A stretch of 64,000 bases of DNA from an uncultured Porphyromonadaceae bacterium (GCA_948467675.1 CAOKFI010000005.1:1-64000); one strand, 5' to 3'; positions 1 to 9,488 are shown, counted from the stretch's first letter. A program made the numbers and translations. The notes: generated from the letters alone by a model not told the origin.

Positions 1-297
1 GTATTTGTCCAGTGCATCGATGAGCAGCGTATAACTGCGGCCGTCCGCTTGTGATACCCATGGATTCCAGCCTTTGCGCAGTTTGGATAGCAGGTTCTCT
101 ATGAGTTCATGAGCTCGCTGCTGCCGTTCTGTTTTTCTGGAGATAGAATCGAGCATGTATTTTTTCCGTTTCATCTTTCCGGTTATCGGATCGAAGCAGG
201 AAAAATCTACATACCAGGATTTACCTTTATGTAGCTTTGGATAAGTAAATTCTAATACTTTCTGACGTGGGGTGGAACTGTCACTGTGAGAATACAT
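1..297 (-). CDS. Tyrosine-type site-specific integrase, N-terminal part (cut by window edge)
   Basis: Reading the minus strand from an ATG at 297 gives 99 open codons running off the left edge. The protein begins MYSHSDSSTPRQKVLEF and continues with a lysine-rich stretch around KLHKGKSWYVDFSCFDP and GKMKRKKYMLD. This is the arm-type DNA-binding N-terminus commonly seen in integrases of Bacteroidales integrative elements and prophages; the SAM-like core-binding domain would follow. The catalytic domain lies outside the window, so activity cannot be judged. The start faces the 3' end of the initiator tRNA at 422, the usual arrangement for an element inserted in a tRNA gene. Identification rests on recognition of the N-terminal pattern only. 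Confidence 0.72.
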   Translation of the reverse strand, partial: MYSHSDSSTPRQKVLEFTYPKLHKGKSWYVDFSCFDPITGKMKRKKYMLDSISRKTERQQRAHELIENLLSKLRKGWNPWVSQADGRSYTLLIDALDKY

Positions 298-305
298 TTT
301 TTTTA

Positions 306-363
306 CATTCTTGTCAGGCAAGAATGCAACACGGTTGATTATACTTGTCCGGAATTTGTCCGG
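306..363. repeat. Inverted and direct repeats upstream of the integrase
   Basis: A perfect 8-bp inverted repeat (CATTCTTG at 306-313, CAAGAATG at 319-326) is followed by two direct copies of TTGTCCGG at 345-352 and 356-363, 11 bp apart or about one helical turn. They sit between the integrase start and the tRNA. Possible roles are an operator for the integrase promoter or arm-type recombinase sites. The repeats are seen directly; the role is inferred. Confidence 0.4.
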
Positions 364-408
364 CTAAAATAGCCAAAATCCCTGTAACTTTGTGGGTTAC
401 AAGGATTT
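362..408 (-). terminator. Paired hairpins downstream of the initiator tRNA
   Basis: Just past the tRNA 3' end on its own strand, 396-408 pairs with 376-388 over 13 positions (one G-U in the minus-strand RNA; loop of 7). A second small hairpin, GGCTA-TTT-TAGCC in the minus strand, sits at 362-374. A run of T falls between and after the stems, consistent with intrinsic termination of the tRNA transcript. Confidence 0.5.
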
Positions 409-421
409 GCGACTGTTCTTG

Positions 422-493
<72 letters not shown>

Positions 494-507
494 ATGTTTT
501 GGTAGTG

Positions 508-538
508 CAAAGGTATGAACTTTGCTTGTCCCGTGCAA
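508..538 (-). promoter_or_regulatory. Promoter of the initiator tRNA
   Basis: On the minus strand CTTG (535-538 region) is followed after about 20 bp by TACCTTTG (508-515), matching the Bacteroidota -33/-7 consensus TTTG-N19-21-TAnnTTTG. The expected start of transcription lies a few bases before the tRNA 5' end at 493. Confidence 0.7.
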
Positions 539-569
539 GTGGTAGGGGTATAAAATTTGTTAAATGACG

Positions 570-1430
570 TTATGAGCCGAGATATGTCTTAAGCAGACGC
601 GACTTCTGACCTTTGAGGCGGCGTATGGCTTTCTCTTTGATCTGGCGTACGCGTTCGCGAGTCAGGTCGAATTTCGCTCCGATCTCTTCGAGGGTCATCT
701 CCTGGCAGCCTATTCCGAAGAACATTTTCAGGATTTCCCGCTCGCGTTCGTGAAGCTGACGCAGTGCGCGGTCAACCTCTTTCGACAGGGATTCCTGAGT
801 AAGTGTGGCGTCGGCCATAGGGGAGTCATCGTTGGTAAGTACGTCGAGCAGGCTGTTGTCTTCGCCTTCTACGAAAGGTGCGTCTACCGATATGTGGCGT
901 CCGGATACCTTGAGTGTATCCGCGATTTTTTCAACCGGAACATCAAGTGTCTCGGCCAGTTCTTCAGGGGAGGGGCGACGTTCGTTTTCCTGTTCAAACT
1001 TTGATAGCGCTTTACTGATTTTGTTGAGCGAGCCTACCTGGTTGAGCGGAAGACGCACGATACGTGACTGTTCTGCCAGTGCCTGAAGGATAGACTGGCG
1101 TATCCACCATACGGCGTATGATATGAATTTAAAACCTCGGGTTTCGTCGAATTTCTGTGCCGCTTTGATCAAGCCGAGATTGCCTTCATTGATAAGATCA
1201 GGAAGACTGAGGCCTTGGTTCTGATATTGTTTGGCTACGGATACTACGAAACGTAGGTTGGCGCGGGTCAGTTTTTCCAAGGCGGCCTGATCGCCCTGCT
1301 TGATACGCTGCGCCAGCTCGACTTCTTCCTCTACGGTGATAAGATCCTCACGGCCAATCTCCTGGAGGTATTTGTCCAGCGAGGCGCTCTCGCGGTTGGT
1401 TATCGATTTAGTTATCTTTAGTTGTCTCAT
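570..1430 (-). CDS. rpoD: Primary sigma factor RpoD (sigma-ABfr type)
   Basis: Encodes the housekeeping sigma-70 subunit that directs RNA polymerase to TTTG/TAnnTTTG promoters. At 286 residues it has the compact form of Bacteroidota primary sigma factors, with no long region 1.1. Region 1.2 lies about 16-45 ([17 protein letters not shown]). Region 2 lies about 52-122 and includes the -10-recognition helix ([19 protein letters not shown]). Region 3 follows, and region 4 carries the helix-turn-helix [20 protein letters not shown] near the C-terminus. The gene is monocistronic. The start is the ATG at 1430, with a -7-like TATCTTTG on the minus strand at 1458-1465. The identification is very secure. 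Confidence 0.96.
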   Translation of the reverse strand: MRQLKITKSITNRESASLDKYLQEIGREDLITVEEEVELAQRIKQGDQAALEKLTRANLRFVVSVAKQYQNQGLSLPDLINEGNLGLIKAAQKFDETRGFKFISYAVWWIRQSILQALAEQSRIVRLPLNQVGSLNKISKALSKFEQENERRPSPEELAETLDVPVEKIADTLKVSGRHISVDAPFVEGEDNSLLDVLTNDDSPMADATLTQESLSKEVDRALRQLHEREREILKMFFGIGCQEMTLEEIGAKFDLTRERVRQIKEKAIRRLKGQKSRLLKTYLGS

Positions 1431-1457
1431 CTGCTATTTACCGAAGTTTTGAACGTG

Positions 1458-1465
1458 CAAAGATA
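1458..1465 (-). promoter_or_regulatory. -7 element upstream of rpoD
   Basis: TATCTTTG on the minus strand fits TAnnTTTG and lies 28 bp upstream of the start codon. I see no good -33 TTG at the expected distance, so only the -7 element is supported. Confidence 0.45.
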
Positions 1466-1577
1466 GTGAAATTTATTAAATTAATGCTATTGCCTTGGCG
1501 AAAATCGGTATGTGCCGATGTTGCAAGGGAATCTTAATCTGTACTATAACGTTTAAATGCGGTATATATATGTATAT

Positions 1578-1611
1578 GTACGGGTGTTTAACATTTGGTA
1601 AACACCCGTAC
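1578..1611 (-). terminator. Hairpin downstream of the NatB-like permease
   Basis: A perfect 13-bp inverted repeat (1578-1590 with 1599-1611, loop of 8) lies just after the stop of the minus-strand permease gene at 1632 and before the rpoD promoter. It probably ends the ABC operon transcript and insulates rpoD. The downstream T content is modest. Confidence 0.5.
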
Positions 1612-1631
1612 ATGGTATTGTTGTTGCTGGC

Positions 1632-2945
1632 TTATTTGTATGATGCCCAGCGTATGAGTTCGCGGACAGTAGGTTTTTTGCCGTACATGAATATGCCTAC
1701 CCGATATATCTTGGCGGCGATCCATACCATAAATATGAATGAGATATACAGCAGAACAAGAGAGGTTATGATTTCCCATGACGGGATTCCGAATGGAATG
1801 CGTACCATCATGACCATGGGTGATGTAAAAGGTACGAGCGATAGCACCAGTGCCATAGTGGAGTTGGGATCGGAGGCTGCGGTCATTGCGAAAATCAGAC
1901 CTATGATGATAGGAAATACTACGACAGACTGGAGCTGGCCGGCATCCTGTATGTTGTCGACTGCCGAACCGATAGCGGCATATATCGACGAGTAGAATAG
2001 AAAACCTCCGATGAGGAACAGGAGCAGATAGCCGAAAATCTCAAGGATGTATCCGACATTGCCGAATATCGATATGGCATGAAGCAGGTCGGGATCGGCA
2101 TTGAGAGTGGAGGCGTCGATTGTTCCGGCGTTGAATGCGGAGGCCTGGCTCATCATGTCGGCAGGTACGAGTGCCGGAAGAACTATGCTTGAGATTACGG
2201 TCATCAGTATTACCCATATCAATATCTGTGTCACTGCCACCAGTCCGATACCGATGATTTTGCCCATCATCAGTTGCTGAGGTCTGACTGACGATACCAC
2301 GATCTCGAGCACGCGGTTGTTTTTCTCCTCGATGATGCTGGTCATTACCATCTGTCCGTAAAGCAGCAGGAACATATACAGCAGGAAGGTCATGGCCACA
2401 CCGATGGCATAGCTTATGGCTGATGACGATGATGAGCTTTCGTCTTTGCCTTGTTCGTTGCGGAATGTCTGAAGAGTGATCGGAGTGCGTACATCATCAA
2501 GTATCTGGTCGAGGTTCTCGATGTTGTAGGCTTTGAGTTTCTCCGTTTCGATGATGTTTTCGATCTGCGATTTGATATTCGACTCTATGGAAATCGATCC
2601 TGCGGCGTTTGTATACAGTTTGGCGGCTGAATTGCCGGTGAGTATGCCGCGTTCTATTACAAGCACGCCAAACAGGCTGTCGTCGGCCATCACAGAGTCG
2701 CGTGGCTGATCCGGTGTGATGAAATGTACCTCTTCGTTGCCTTCGAGATATTGCGCTATGGCTCCGGAGTCATCGATCACAGCTATGGTTTTCGTATCGG
2801 TGGTCGACATCATCATGATCAAGGCCGGAGCCAGCATGAGTGCCACCATAACGATAGGCATGAGGATTGTGGTTATTATAAAGCTCTTTTTGGATACGCG
2901 CTCCATGTATTCGCGGCGTATGACCAGTCCTATTTTTGATGCCAT
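1632..2945 (-). CDS. ABC-2 type transporter permease, NatB-like
   Basis: Membrane subunit of an ABC exporter. The N-terminal segment RREYMERVSKKSFIITTILMP leads into a first membrane helix at about 20-45. A large extracytoplasmic domain of roughly 130 residues follows, then five or six hydrophobic segments between about 178 and 410, the layout of the NatB family. Na+ export is known for the founding member; the substrate here cannot be read from sequence. It follows the ATPase gene by 21 bp on the same strand, so the pair forms one transporter. The start is the ATG at 2945. Confidence 0.85.
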   Translation of the reverse strand: MASKIGLVIRREYMERVSKKSFIITTILMPIVMVALMLAPALIMMMSTTDTKTIAVIDDSGAIAQYLEGNEEVHFITPDQPRDSVMADDSLFGVLVIERGILTGNSAAKLYTNAAGSISIESNIKSQIENIIETEKLKAYNIENLDQILDDVRTPITLQTFRNEQGKDESSSSSSAISYAIGVAMTFLLYMFLLLYGQMVMTSIIEEKNNRVLEIVVSSVRPQQLMMGKIIGIGLVAVTQILIWVILMTVISSIVLPALVPADMMSQASAFNAGTIDASTLNADPDLLHAISIFGNVGYILEIFGYLLLFLIGGFLFYSSIYAAIGSAVDNIQDAGQLQSVVVFPIIIGLIFAMTAASDPNSTMALVLSLVPFTSPMVMMVRIPFGIPSWEIITSLVLLYISFIFMVWIAAKIYRVGIFMYGKKPTVRELIRWASYK

Positions 2946-2966
2946 GTCAATAAGTGGGTATGTCTG

Positions 2967-3890
2967 TTATTGGTTGGATGCCTCTACGGCTTTGATGAAT
3001 ATGTCGTTGATCGAGGGTACGGACTCGGTTATTCCGCGCAGGTCGGCGTTTTTGTTTGCGATCTCTATCAGATCACGGAGCTGTGCGTCTGGGTTGAGTT
3101 TTACCGACATGCGTGTGCGGCCGTTTTCTCGCGGGAAAATGACGTGGTTCTGAACCATAGGAGTTATGGCCTCTGCAATGGCTGACGGATCATCGGCAAA
3201 TGTCAGGTCGTAGCGTCCTTCGGCGTATGATGCTTTTACGTCGGCAACACGGCCTGAAAGTATATTGCGTGACCGGTTGATAAGAGTCATATAGTCGCAT
3301 ATTTCTTCCACACTGCTCATGTTGTGTGTGGAAAATATGACGGTGGCTCCGTTGTCACGCAAACGGAGTATTTCGTCTTTGAGCAGAGCGGCATTTATCG
3401 GATCGAATCCTGAGAACGGTTCGTCGAATATGAGCAGTTTAGGCTCATGGAGCACTGTTATGATGAACTGTATTTTCTGAGCCATGCCTTTCGACAATTC
3501 CTCTACTTTTTTGTTCCACCAGTTGTTTATATCGAAACGGTCGAACCATTGACGCAGACGGTAATTCGCCTCGGATCGGGACAGGCCTTTCAGCTGGGCA
3601 AAGAAAAGAGCCTGTTCGCCTACTTTCATCTTTTTATACAAGCCGCGTTCCTCCGGCAGATAGCCTATCATGGCTACATCGTCGGCTGTCAGCTGATGGC
3701 CGTCGAGTATCACCTTTCCGGAATCCGGGGCTGTTATGTGGTTGATAATGCGGATAAGAGTCGTTTTACCGGCGCCGTTGGGGCCTAACAGGCCGTAGAT
3801 GGAGCCTTCAGGTACGGCTAACGAGACATCGTCGAGTGCTTTGTGTCCCGTATATTGCTTGGATACGTTTTCTACTGTAAGCAAGTCCAT
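2967..3890 (-). CDS. ABC transporter ATP-binding protein, NatA-like
   Basis: Nucleotide-binding subunit partnering the permease at 1632-2945. Visible motifs are Walker A GPNGAGKT at about 36-43, the signature LSKGM, Walker B LLIFDEPFSGFD and the switch STHNM. The signature has K where LSGGQ is usual, as is common in this family. The roughly 90 residues after the ATPase core form the NatA-type C-terminal extension (ATPases with a DUF4162-like tail). This gene is first in the two-gene operon. Confidence 0.87.
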   Translation of the reverse strand: MDLLTVENVSKQYTGHKALDDVSLAVPEGSIYGLLGPNGAGKTTLIRIINHITAPDSGKVILDGHQLTADDVAMIGYLPEERGLYKKMKVGEQALFFAQLKGLSRSEANYRLRQWFDRFDINNWWNKKVEELSKGMAQKIQFIITVLHEPKLLIFDEPFSGFDPINAALLKDEILRLRDNGATVIFSTHNMSSVEEICDYMTLINRSRNILSGRVADVKASYAEGRYDLTFADDPSAIAEAITPMVQNHVIFPRENGRTRMSVKLNPDAQLRDLIEIANKNADLRGITESVPSINDIFIKAVEASNQ

Positions 3891-3921
3891 GGATTGAAAT
3901 GATAACTGGTTTTAATTATTA

Positions 3922-3956
3922 GACGCCGGTTGCTGCTGATAGTTGCAACCGGCGTC
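3922..3956 (-). terminator. Strong hairpin between degP and the ABC operon
   Basis: A perfect 12-bp GC-rich stem (GACGCCGGTTGC at 3922-3933, complement at 3945-3956, loop of 11) lies downstream of the degP stop. On the minus strand it is followed by TAATAATT, not a pure T run, so termination is plausible but not ideal. Confidence 0.5.
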
Positions 3957-4009
3957 CAAAAAAAGTGAACCTTGTATATTGATTATGTATGAGTACTTGG
4001 TGATGGATA

Positions 4010-5458
4010 TCAGTCGGTGAGATCTACGGCGTAATATGATTTCTTGCCGGTGGGATAGAGGCCGGCTATGAACATCACCTTGTCGTGTTCCTGCGATGCC
4101 ATGATGTATTTGTATATTTTTTCGACATCATCGGCCGATTTGACTCTGGTGTTGTTGATCTCCACTATCACGAAACCTTCTTTGATTCCGGCATTGCGCA
4201 GACGTCCGTTACGCAGTTCGGCGACTTTGACACCTGACGAAAGTCCCAGCTGGCGGGCGGCATTGCCTTCGAGAGTCTGGAATGTAGCGCCGAGATCGTT
4301 GACGGATCCTGCGCGTTTGATGGTTGTGCTGCCTTCGTCGTTGCGCAGTGTCACGTCGGTTTCATGCTTTTTATTGTCACGTATGTAGGTTATGCGTATT
4401 TTGTCGCCGGGACTGTATTTGCTCATCTGCTCCTGCATCTGTGCTGATGTGTGCACCGGATGTCCGTTGACTTCTGTTATTACGTCGCCTTCCTGGATTC
4501 CACCTTCCAGAGCGGCGCTGCGGTCCATGACTTCACCTACATATATGCCGTCGGTTACGGCTGTGATATTTTTCTCTTTCGCCAGCTCGGAAGTGAGTTC
4601 TCCGTATGCTATGCCGAGAACTGCGCGCTGCACGGTTCCATACTGGCGTATGTCGTCGATGACTTTGCTTACTATCGAAGCCGGAATTGCGAACGAGTGG
4701 CCTGCATAGTTGCCCGTATTCGAGTATATGGCGGTATTGATGCCTACGAGTTCGCCTTTGGTATTTACGAGGGCTCCGCCGGAATTACCCGGATTTACAG
4801 CTGCGTCTGTCTGTATGAATGCCTCGATGCCCATCTGCCGGCCGCGCATGACCGACGATATGCTGCGGCCTTTGGCGCTGACGATGCCTGCGGTTACTGT
4901 CGATGTGAAGCCGAACGGATTGCCTACGGCCAGAACCCATTCGCCGACTTTCAGCGACTCGCTGTCGCCGACAGGTATTACCGGAAGATCGGTTGCCTCT
5001 ACCTTTATAAGTGCGAGATCTGTCGCGGGATCGGTACCGATTACTGTCGCATTGAACGAACGGTTGTCGTTGAGGGTGACCTCAAGGCGTTCGGCTCCGT
5101 CGATCACATGGTTGTTGGTCACGATATAACCGTCGGCGGTCAGGATCACACCTGAGCCGAGGCCGCTTTGCTGCTGTTGGGGTTGCTGTTGCTGCGGCTG
5201 CTGGCGACGGCCTTGTCCGGGACCGAAGAAAAATTCAAAGAAAGGATCGTAATATTGTTGCCCGCTTTGGTTGCCATAACCTCGGGGTGTGGCGTAGCTT
5301 TTTATGCTCACCACTCCGTTTATGGTCTGCTCGGCCGCTGTAGTGAACGAGGCCGGAGTCTTGAACTCTGAGGAAGAACCCGACTGGTCGGGCGACAGCA
5401 GTGACGACAATGTGACTATGCCGGCGAAGAGAGCCAGCGCAATGCCCATATTCTTCAT
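4010..5458 (-). CDS. degP: Periplasmic serine protease, DegP/HtrA (Do) family
   Basis: Periplasmic quality-control protease and chaperone that degrades misfolded envelope proteins. An N-terminal hydrophobic segment (GIALALFAGIVTLSSLL) acts as signal or anchor. The trypsin-like domain carries the triad His117 (TNNHVI), Asp147 (TDLALI) and Ser226 (NPGNSGGAL). Two PDZ regions follow, about 275-365 and a more divergent one to the C-terminus. A glutamine-rich run at about 86-97 lies in the LA-loop region that precedes the catalytic domain. At 482 residues its length is normal for the family. It is transcribed alone on the minus strand, with the start at the ATG at 5458 in front of the signal sequence. 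Confidence 0.93.
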   Translation of the reverse strand: MKNMGIALALFAGIVTLSSLLSPDQSGSSSEFKTPASFTTAAEQTINGVVSIKSYATPRGYGNQSGQQYYDPFFEFFFGPGQGRRQQPQQQQPQQQQSGLGSGVILTADGYIVTNNHVIDGAERLEVTLNDNRSFNATVIGTDPATDLALIKVEATDLPVIPVGDSESLKVGEWVLAVGNPFGFTSTVTAGIVSAKGRSISSVMRGRQMGIEAFIQTDAAVNPGNSGGALVNTKGELVGINTAIYSNTGNYAGHSFAIPASIVSKVIDDIRQYGTVQRAVLGIAYGELTSELAKEKNITAVTDGIYVGEVMDRSAALEGGIQEGDVITEVNGHPVHTSAQMQEQMSKYSPGDKIRITYIRDNKKHETDVTLRNDEGSTTIKRAGSVNDLGATFQTLEGNAARQLGLSSGVKVAELRNGRLRNAGIKEGFVIVEINNTRVKSADDVEKIYKYIMASQEHDKVMFIAGLYPTGKKSYYAVDLTD

Positions 5459-5683
5459 AATGGTGAATGTTAAAATTAAGTTTTGATACTGTTAAATTTA
5501 ACTTTTATATATTGACGGCAAAAATAGCGGAATATTTTATTCCCTGTTCACAATATCGCCATACTTAAACTTATTTAATACGTATGGCGCTGTCTTTAAT
5601 GGAATTTTATAGAATTATTGTGAAAAAGGGCTGAAAAAGTGACATTTCGCGTCCTGCCGACTCTCCGGATATGGATTATTACG

Positions 5684-5691
5684 TAAATTTG
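5684..5691 (+). promoter_or_regulatory. -7 element upstream of the NlpC/P60 gene
   Basis: TAAATTTG fits TAnnTTTG and ends 22 bp before the ATG at 5714. No convincing TTTG is seen 19-21 bp further upstream, so the promoter is only partly supported. Confidence 0.45.
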
Positions 5692-5713
5692 TAGTGGTGC
5701 AATCAGTGCATAT

Positions 5714-6478
5714 ATGTCAGCAATAAGAGAAAGGAACCGTATAATAAGATATGTCGCAGGCCTGGCGTTGGCTGTGCTTCTTGCCGGACTTCAGTCGTGT
5801 AAGGTGCAGACCGTATCCTCCCGGAAGAGCGCTGTCACATCGCCGGAGTGGACGTATGATGTCGGTAATCGTGCTGGTAAAGAATCTGTCCCGGCAAGGA
5901 CTGCGGAGCTGCTTGCCGAGGCGCGAAAGTGGCTCGGTACCAAATACCGCTATGGCGGACACTCGCGCAGCGGTACCGACTGTTCAGGTATGATCATGGA
6001 ACTTTTCCAGAAAGTCTATGGCCTGAAACTGCCGCGTTCGTCGGCGCAGCAGCGTGAATATTGCAGCAATATCGGCCGCGATGAATTACAGGCCGGCGAT
6101 CTCATGTTTTTCGATACGAGCAAAGGCCGGCGTGGAGTATCGCATGTCGGGCTGTATATGGGAAACGGTGAGATGATACATGCATCCTCGTCGCGCGGAG
6201 TCATTATCAGCCGGATCGACGAACGTTATTATACGGATAAATATCATTCGTCAGGGCGTGTGCTTGCTTCGTCGCCGAAAAAGACGGATACGGAAGGCGG
6301 TGGAAAGACTCGGGTCAAGAGTGCGGCTCCTGTTTCGACGATCACCATACAGCCTCCGGTTCGCTATACCGAGCCGGAAGTCCCGCTTCCATCGATAGAA
6401 GCGCCGGCCGAAATGCCTACACTTGACGATGTGATCAATTCCAAGATAGATTCGATATATTCAAGCATGATGGATTGA
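5714..6478 (+). CDS. NlpC/P60 family cell-wall hydrolase, lipoprotein
   Basis: Predicted outer-membrane-anchored peptidoglycan endopeptidase that cuts stem peptides. A lipobox (LQSC, Cys29) ends the signal sequence. The NlpC/P60 domain spans about 63-185, with the catalytic cysteine in GTDCSG (Cys90), the catalytic histidine in VSHVG (His144) and a third polar residue in MIHAS (His156). The C-terminal 60 residues are proline- and serine-rich and look disordered. The next gene begins one base after the stop, so the two are probably co-translated. Confidence 0.9.
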   Translation: MSAIRERNRIIRYVAGLALAVLLAGLQSCKVQTVSSRKSAVTSPEWTYDVGNRAGKESVPARTAELLAEARKWLGTKYRYGGHSRSGTDCSGMIMELFQKVYGLKLPRSSAQQREYCSNIGRDELQAGDLMFFDTSKGRRGVSHVGLYMGNGEMIHASSSRGVIISRIDERYYTDKYHSSGRVLASSPKKTDTEGGGKTRVKSAAPVSTITIQPPVRYTEPEVPLPSIEAPAEMPTLDDVINSKIDSIYSSMMD

Positions 6479-6479
6479 T

Positions 6480-8327
6480 ATGGAACGTCCCAGACCCATA
6501 GAACTTCTCGCACCGGCTCGAGACGCTGGTACGGCTGTCGAGGCAATACGGCATGGAGCCGATGCCGTATATATAGGTGCATCGAGCCATGGGGCACGTG
6601 CTGCAGCCGGCAATACATTGGCCGATATCGCCGGAGTGGTGGATTTCGCGCATAATTTCGGTGCCCGTGTTTACGTTACGCTCAATACTCTGGTATACGA
6701 CAGCGAGATTTCTCAGGTCGAGAATATGGTCTGCGGGCTTTACAGGATAGGAGTGGATGCTCTGATCGTGCAGGATCTCGGTATATTGCGTATGGATATT
6801 CCTCCGATCGCATTGCATGCAAGCACCCAGTGCGATATCCGCACCCCGGAAAAGGCCTTGTTCCTACAGGATCTCGGCTTCTCACAACTGGTATTGCCTC
6901 GGGAGTTGTCGCTTGAGGAAATAAAGGCTGTCAGAGCAAAGACTGCCGTTCCGCTTGAGGCGTTCGTGCATGGAGCCCTTTGTGTCAGTTATAGCGGAGA
7001 CTGTCAGGCGAGTTTCCTGGCAACAGGCCGTAGCGCCAACCGAGGCGAGTGCGCACAGATATGCCGGTTGCCTTACGATCTTTATGATGGGGCCGGAGAT
7101 CTTCTGGTCAAGGGCAAGCATCTTTTGTCATTGCGGGATATGAACCGAAGCGCCATGATAGCCTCGATGCTCGATGCCGGCATTTCGTCATTCAAGATTG
7201 AAGGACGTCTGAAAGACCGCTCGTATGTAAAGAATATCACGGCATTTTATAGCCGCACAATCGATAGTATAATAGAACAGTCCGGCGGCAGGTATGTGCG
7301 TTCGTCATCAGGCACCGTGGCTCATACATTCGTGCCGTCGCCTGAAAAGAGTTTCAACAGAGGGTTTACTGATTATTTCCTGTGTGGCGCATCCGCAAGG
7401 ACTGCATCGGTGGAAACACCTAAATGGATCGGCGAGAAAATAGGTTCTGTGGTATCGTGCACAGGCAATAGGACAGTTATCAGATCCGATAAAGCATTGA
7501 ATAACGGGGACGGTCTCGGATTTTTCAATGCCGACGGTGTGTTTGAAGGATTTAGAGTCAACCGGACAGACGGGCATGCGATTCATACTATGCGGCCTAT
7601 GGCTCTGGCTCGCGGTACTGTTTTGTATCGTAACCATGATCATGGTTACGAGGCGGCGATGGATGGCGATACTGCCAGCAGGGATATCGGTGTCGTATTT
7701 ACACTGCGTCCGGTTTCGTGGGGTGTGGCTCTGGATGCTGTTGATGTCCGGGGCAATTCCATAACGGTTACTGCGGAATGCGTGCTGTCGCCGGCAAAGA
7801 CACCGCAGTATGAGACACGGTCGCGCATCCTGAATAAACTGGGAGGAACCATATACCGCATGAAGTCGGTCGATGACCGTATGGGCGACTGTTTTATTGC
7901 GGCATCGTTGCTGACAGATCTGCGACGTCGTGCTGTGGCCATGCTCGACAGGGCGCAACGCATCTCATATATATATGATTATCGCAGAGCTGAGAATCAT
8001 GATAGTGAATGCCCGTCAAAGGAGCTGACTTATCACGACAATATAGCCAACCGGCTTGCTGCCGGCTTGTATGCTGAGCACGGAGCTTACGGCAACGCGA
8101 TGGCTCTTGAAACCGGCGATAATCTGTCAGGAGCAGGAATTGTAGTCATGACTACTCGGTATTGTGTGCGCAGAGAATTCGGACATTGTCTGAAAGAGAG
8201 TGACGGCCGGAGCTGGAAAGGCCCTTTGCGTTTGAGCTCAAAAGGGTTTGATCTGAAGCTTGAGTTCGATTGTGCCGATTGCCGTATGCGTGTCGTATAC
8301 TCAGGCAAAAAGCGTGATAACAGTTGA
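6480..8327 (+). CDS. U32 family protein (peptidase U32 / RlhA-TrhP-like)
   Basis: The 615-residue protein has the U32 core at about 8-270: ELLAPARDAGTAVEAIRHGA, DAVYIG, FVHGALCVSYSGDC and a cluster of cysteines through ANRGECAQICR that can ligate an Fe-S centre. Characterised relatives (RlhA, TrhP) hydroxylate rRNA or tRNA bases from prephenate-derived precursors; older family names call them collagenases. The C-terminus has another Cys pair (FDCADC), typical of the long Bacteroidota form. An RNA-modification role is inferred from the family. It starts one base after the NlpC/P60 stop. Confidence 0.85.
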   Translation: MERPRPIELLAPARDAGTAVEAIRHGADAVYIGASSHGARAAAGNTLADIAGVVDFAHNFGARVYVTLNTLVYDSEISQVENMVCGLYRIGVDALIVQDLGILRMDIPPIALHASTQCDIRTPEKALFLQDLGFSQLVLPRELSLEEIKAVRAKTAVPLEAFVHGALCVSYSGDCQASFLATGRSANRGECAQICRLPYDLYDGAGDLLVKGKHLLSLRDMNRSAMIASMLDAGISSFKIEGRLKDRSYVKNITAFYSRTIDSIIEQSGGRYVRSSSGTVAHTFVPSPEKSFNRGFTDYFLCGASARTASVETPKWIGEKIGSVVSCTGNRTVIRSDKALNNGDGLGFFNADGVFEGFRVNRTDGHAIHTMRPMALARGTVLYRNHDHGYEAAMDGDTASRDIGVVFTLRPVSWGVALDAVDVRGNSITVTAECVLSPAKTPQYETRSRILNKLGGTIYRMKSVDDRMGDCFIAASLLTDLRRRAVAMLDRAQRISYIYDYRRAENHDSECPSKELTYHDNIANRLAAGLYAEHGAYGNAMALETGDNLSGAGIVVMTTRYCVRREFGHCLKESDGRSWKGPLRLSSKGFDLKLEFDCADCRMRVVYSGKKRDNS

Positions 8328-8407
8328 ACCGGTTTCGGACTGCTCTGTTTGCAGACTGGTCGATATGTTTTTTGCTATATATTGATACATCCGGGTGGAT
8401 AATTTGT

Positions 8408-8415
8408 TAAATTTG
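8408..8415 (+). promoter_or_regulatory. -7 element upstream of galE
   Basis: TAAATTTG fits TAnnTTTG. A TTG at 8382-8384 lies 23 bp upstream, slightly longer than the usual 19-21. The position supports the galE start at 8449 over the longer reading frame beginning at 8395, which would fall upstream of this element. Confidence 0.5.
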
Positions 8416-8448
8416 CAATTCAAGACACTACAAACATACATCAAACCA

Positions 8449-9486
8449 ATGAAAAAAGACACGATTTTAGTTACAGGCGGTACCGGTTATATCGGATCGC
8501 ATACTGTGGTGGAGTTGCAACAGGCAGGATATCACGTGGTTATAATTGACGACCTGTCAAATTCCAATGTCGATGTGCTTGACGGCATAGAGCGTATTAC
8601 CGGAATACGTCCCGATTTCGTAGAGGGTGACTGCACCGATATGGCTGTAGTTAAAGATCTGTTTGCAAAGTATCCGGGGATCAAGGGCATCATAAACTTC
8701 GCAGCTAGCAAGGCTGTGGGTGAGTCTATGCAGAAACCGATACTGTATTATCGCAACAATCTGAACACGCTGATGAATCTGCTCGACATGATGGCAGAGC
8801 ATGGTGTAAAGGGAATTGTGTTCTCATCGTCGTGCACGGTTTACGGTGAGCCTGACGAAAATCCTGTGACAGAAGCGGCTCCGATCAAAAAGGCGACTTC
8901 GCCATACGGCAATACAAAGCAGATCTCAGAAGAGATAATAACCGATGTGATCAATGCCGGCGCACCGTTCAAGAGTGTGATTCTGCGCTATTTCAATCCG
9001 GTGGGAGCGCATCAGTCGGCCGAGATTGGCGAACTTCCCAATGGCGTTCCTCAGAATCTGATCCCGTATGTGACTCAGGCTGCAATGGGCATCCGCAAGG
9101 AACTGAGTGTATTCGGCGATGACTACGACACCCCCGATGGTTCTTGTATCCGCGACTATATCAATGTGGTCGATCTTGCCAAAGCACATGTGATAGCTGT
9201 GGAACGTATGCTGGAGGACAAGAGCGAGGCCAAGATCGAGATTTTCAATCTCGGAACGGGCGTGGGACTGTCGGTGCTCGAGCTTATATCAGCATTCGAG
9301 CGGGCTACAGGTGTGAAAGTCCCGCACAAGATCGTTGGCCGCCGTGCCGGCGATATCGAAAAAGTATGGGCTAATCCGGCGTATGCAAATGAGGTACTCG
9401 GCTGGAAGGCTGAGACTCCGATTGAAGATACTATGCGCTCGGCATGGAACTGGCAGTGCAGACTGCGCGAGCGAGGTATAATGTAA
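8449..9486 (+). CDS. galE: UDP-glucose 4-epimerase
   Basis: Interconverts UDP-glucose and UDP-galactose (and often the GlcNAc/GalNAc pair) for glycan synthesis and galactose use. The NAD-binding Rossmann motif GGTGYIGSH lies at the N-terminus. The catalytic YxxxK occurs in YGNTK, preceded by SSSCTVYG, and the C-terminal sugar-binding region includes GRRAGDIEKVWANP. I chose the ATG at 8449 (MKKDTILVTGG) because the 18 upstream codons lack homology-like content and overlap the promoter. Length is 345 residues, normal for GalE. Confidence 0.95.
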   Translation: MKKDTILVTGGTGYIGSHTVVELQQAGYHVVIIDDLSNSNVDVLDGIERITGIRPDFVEGDCTDMAVVKDLFAKYPGIKGIINFAASKAVGESMQKPILYYRNNLNTLMNLLDMMAEHGVKGIVFSSSCTVYGEPDENPVTEAAPIKKATSPYGNTKQISEEIITDVINAGAPFKSVILRYFNPVGAHQSAEIGELPNGVPQNLIPYVTQAAMGIRKELSVFGDDYDTPDGSCIRDYINVVDLAKAHVIAVERMLEDKSEAKIEIFNLGTGVGLSVLELISAFERATGVKVPHKIVGRRAGDIEKVWANPAYANEVLGWKAETPIEDTMRSAWNWQCRLRERGIM

Positions 9487-9488
9487 TT

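Noticed and set aside
8395-8448. Eighteen-codon N-terminal extension of galE
   Set aside because: It overlaps the TAAATTTG promoter element and lacks family similarity; the ATG at 8449 gives the standard GalE start.
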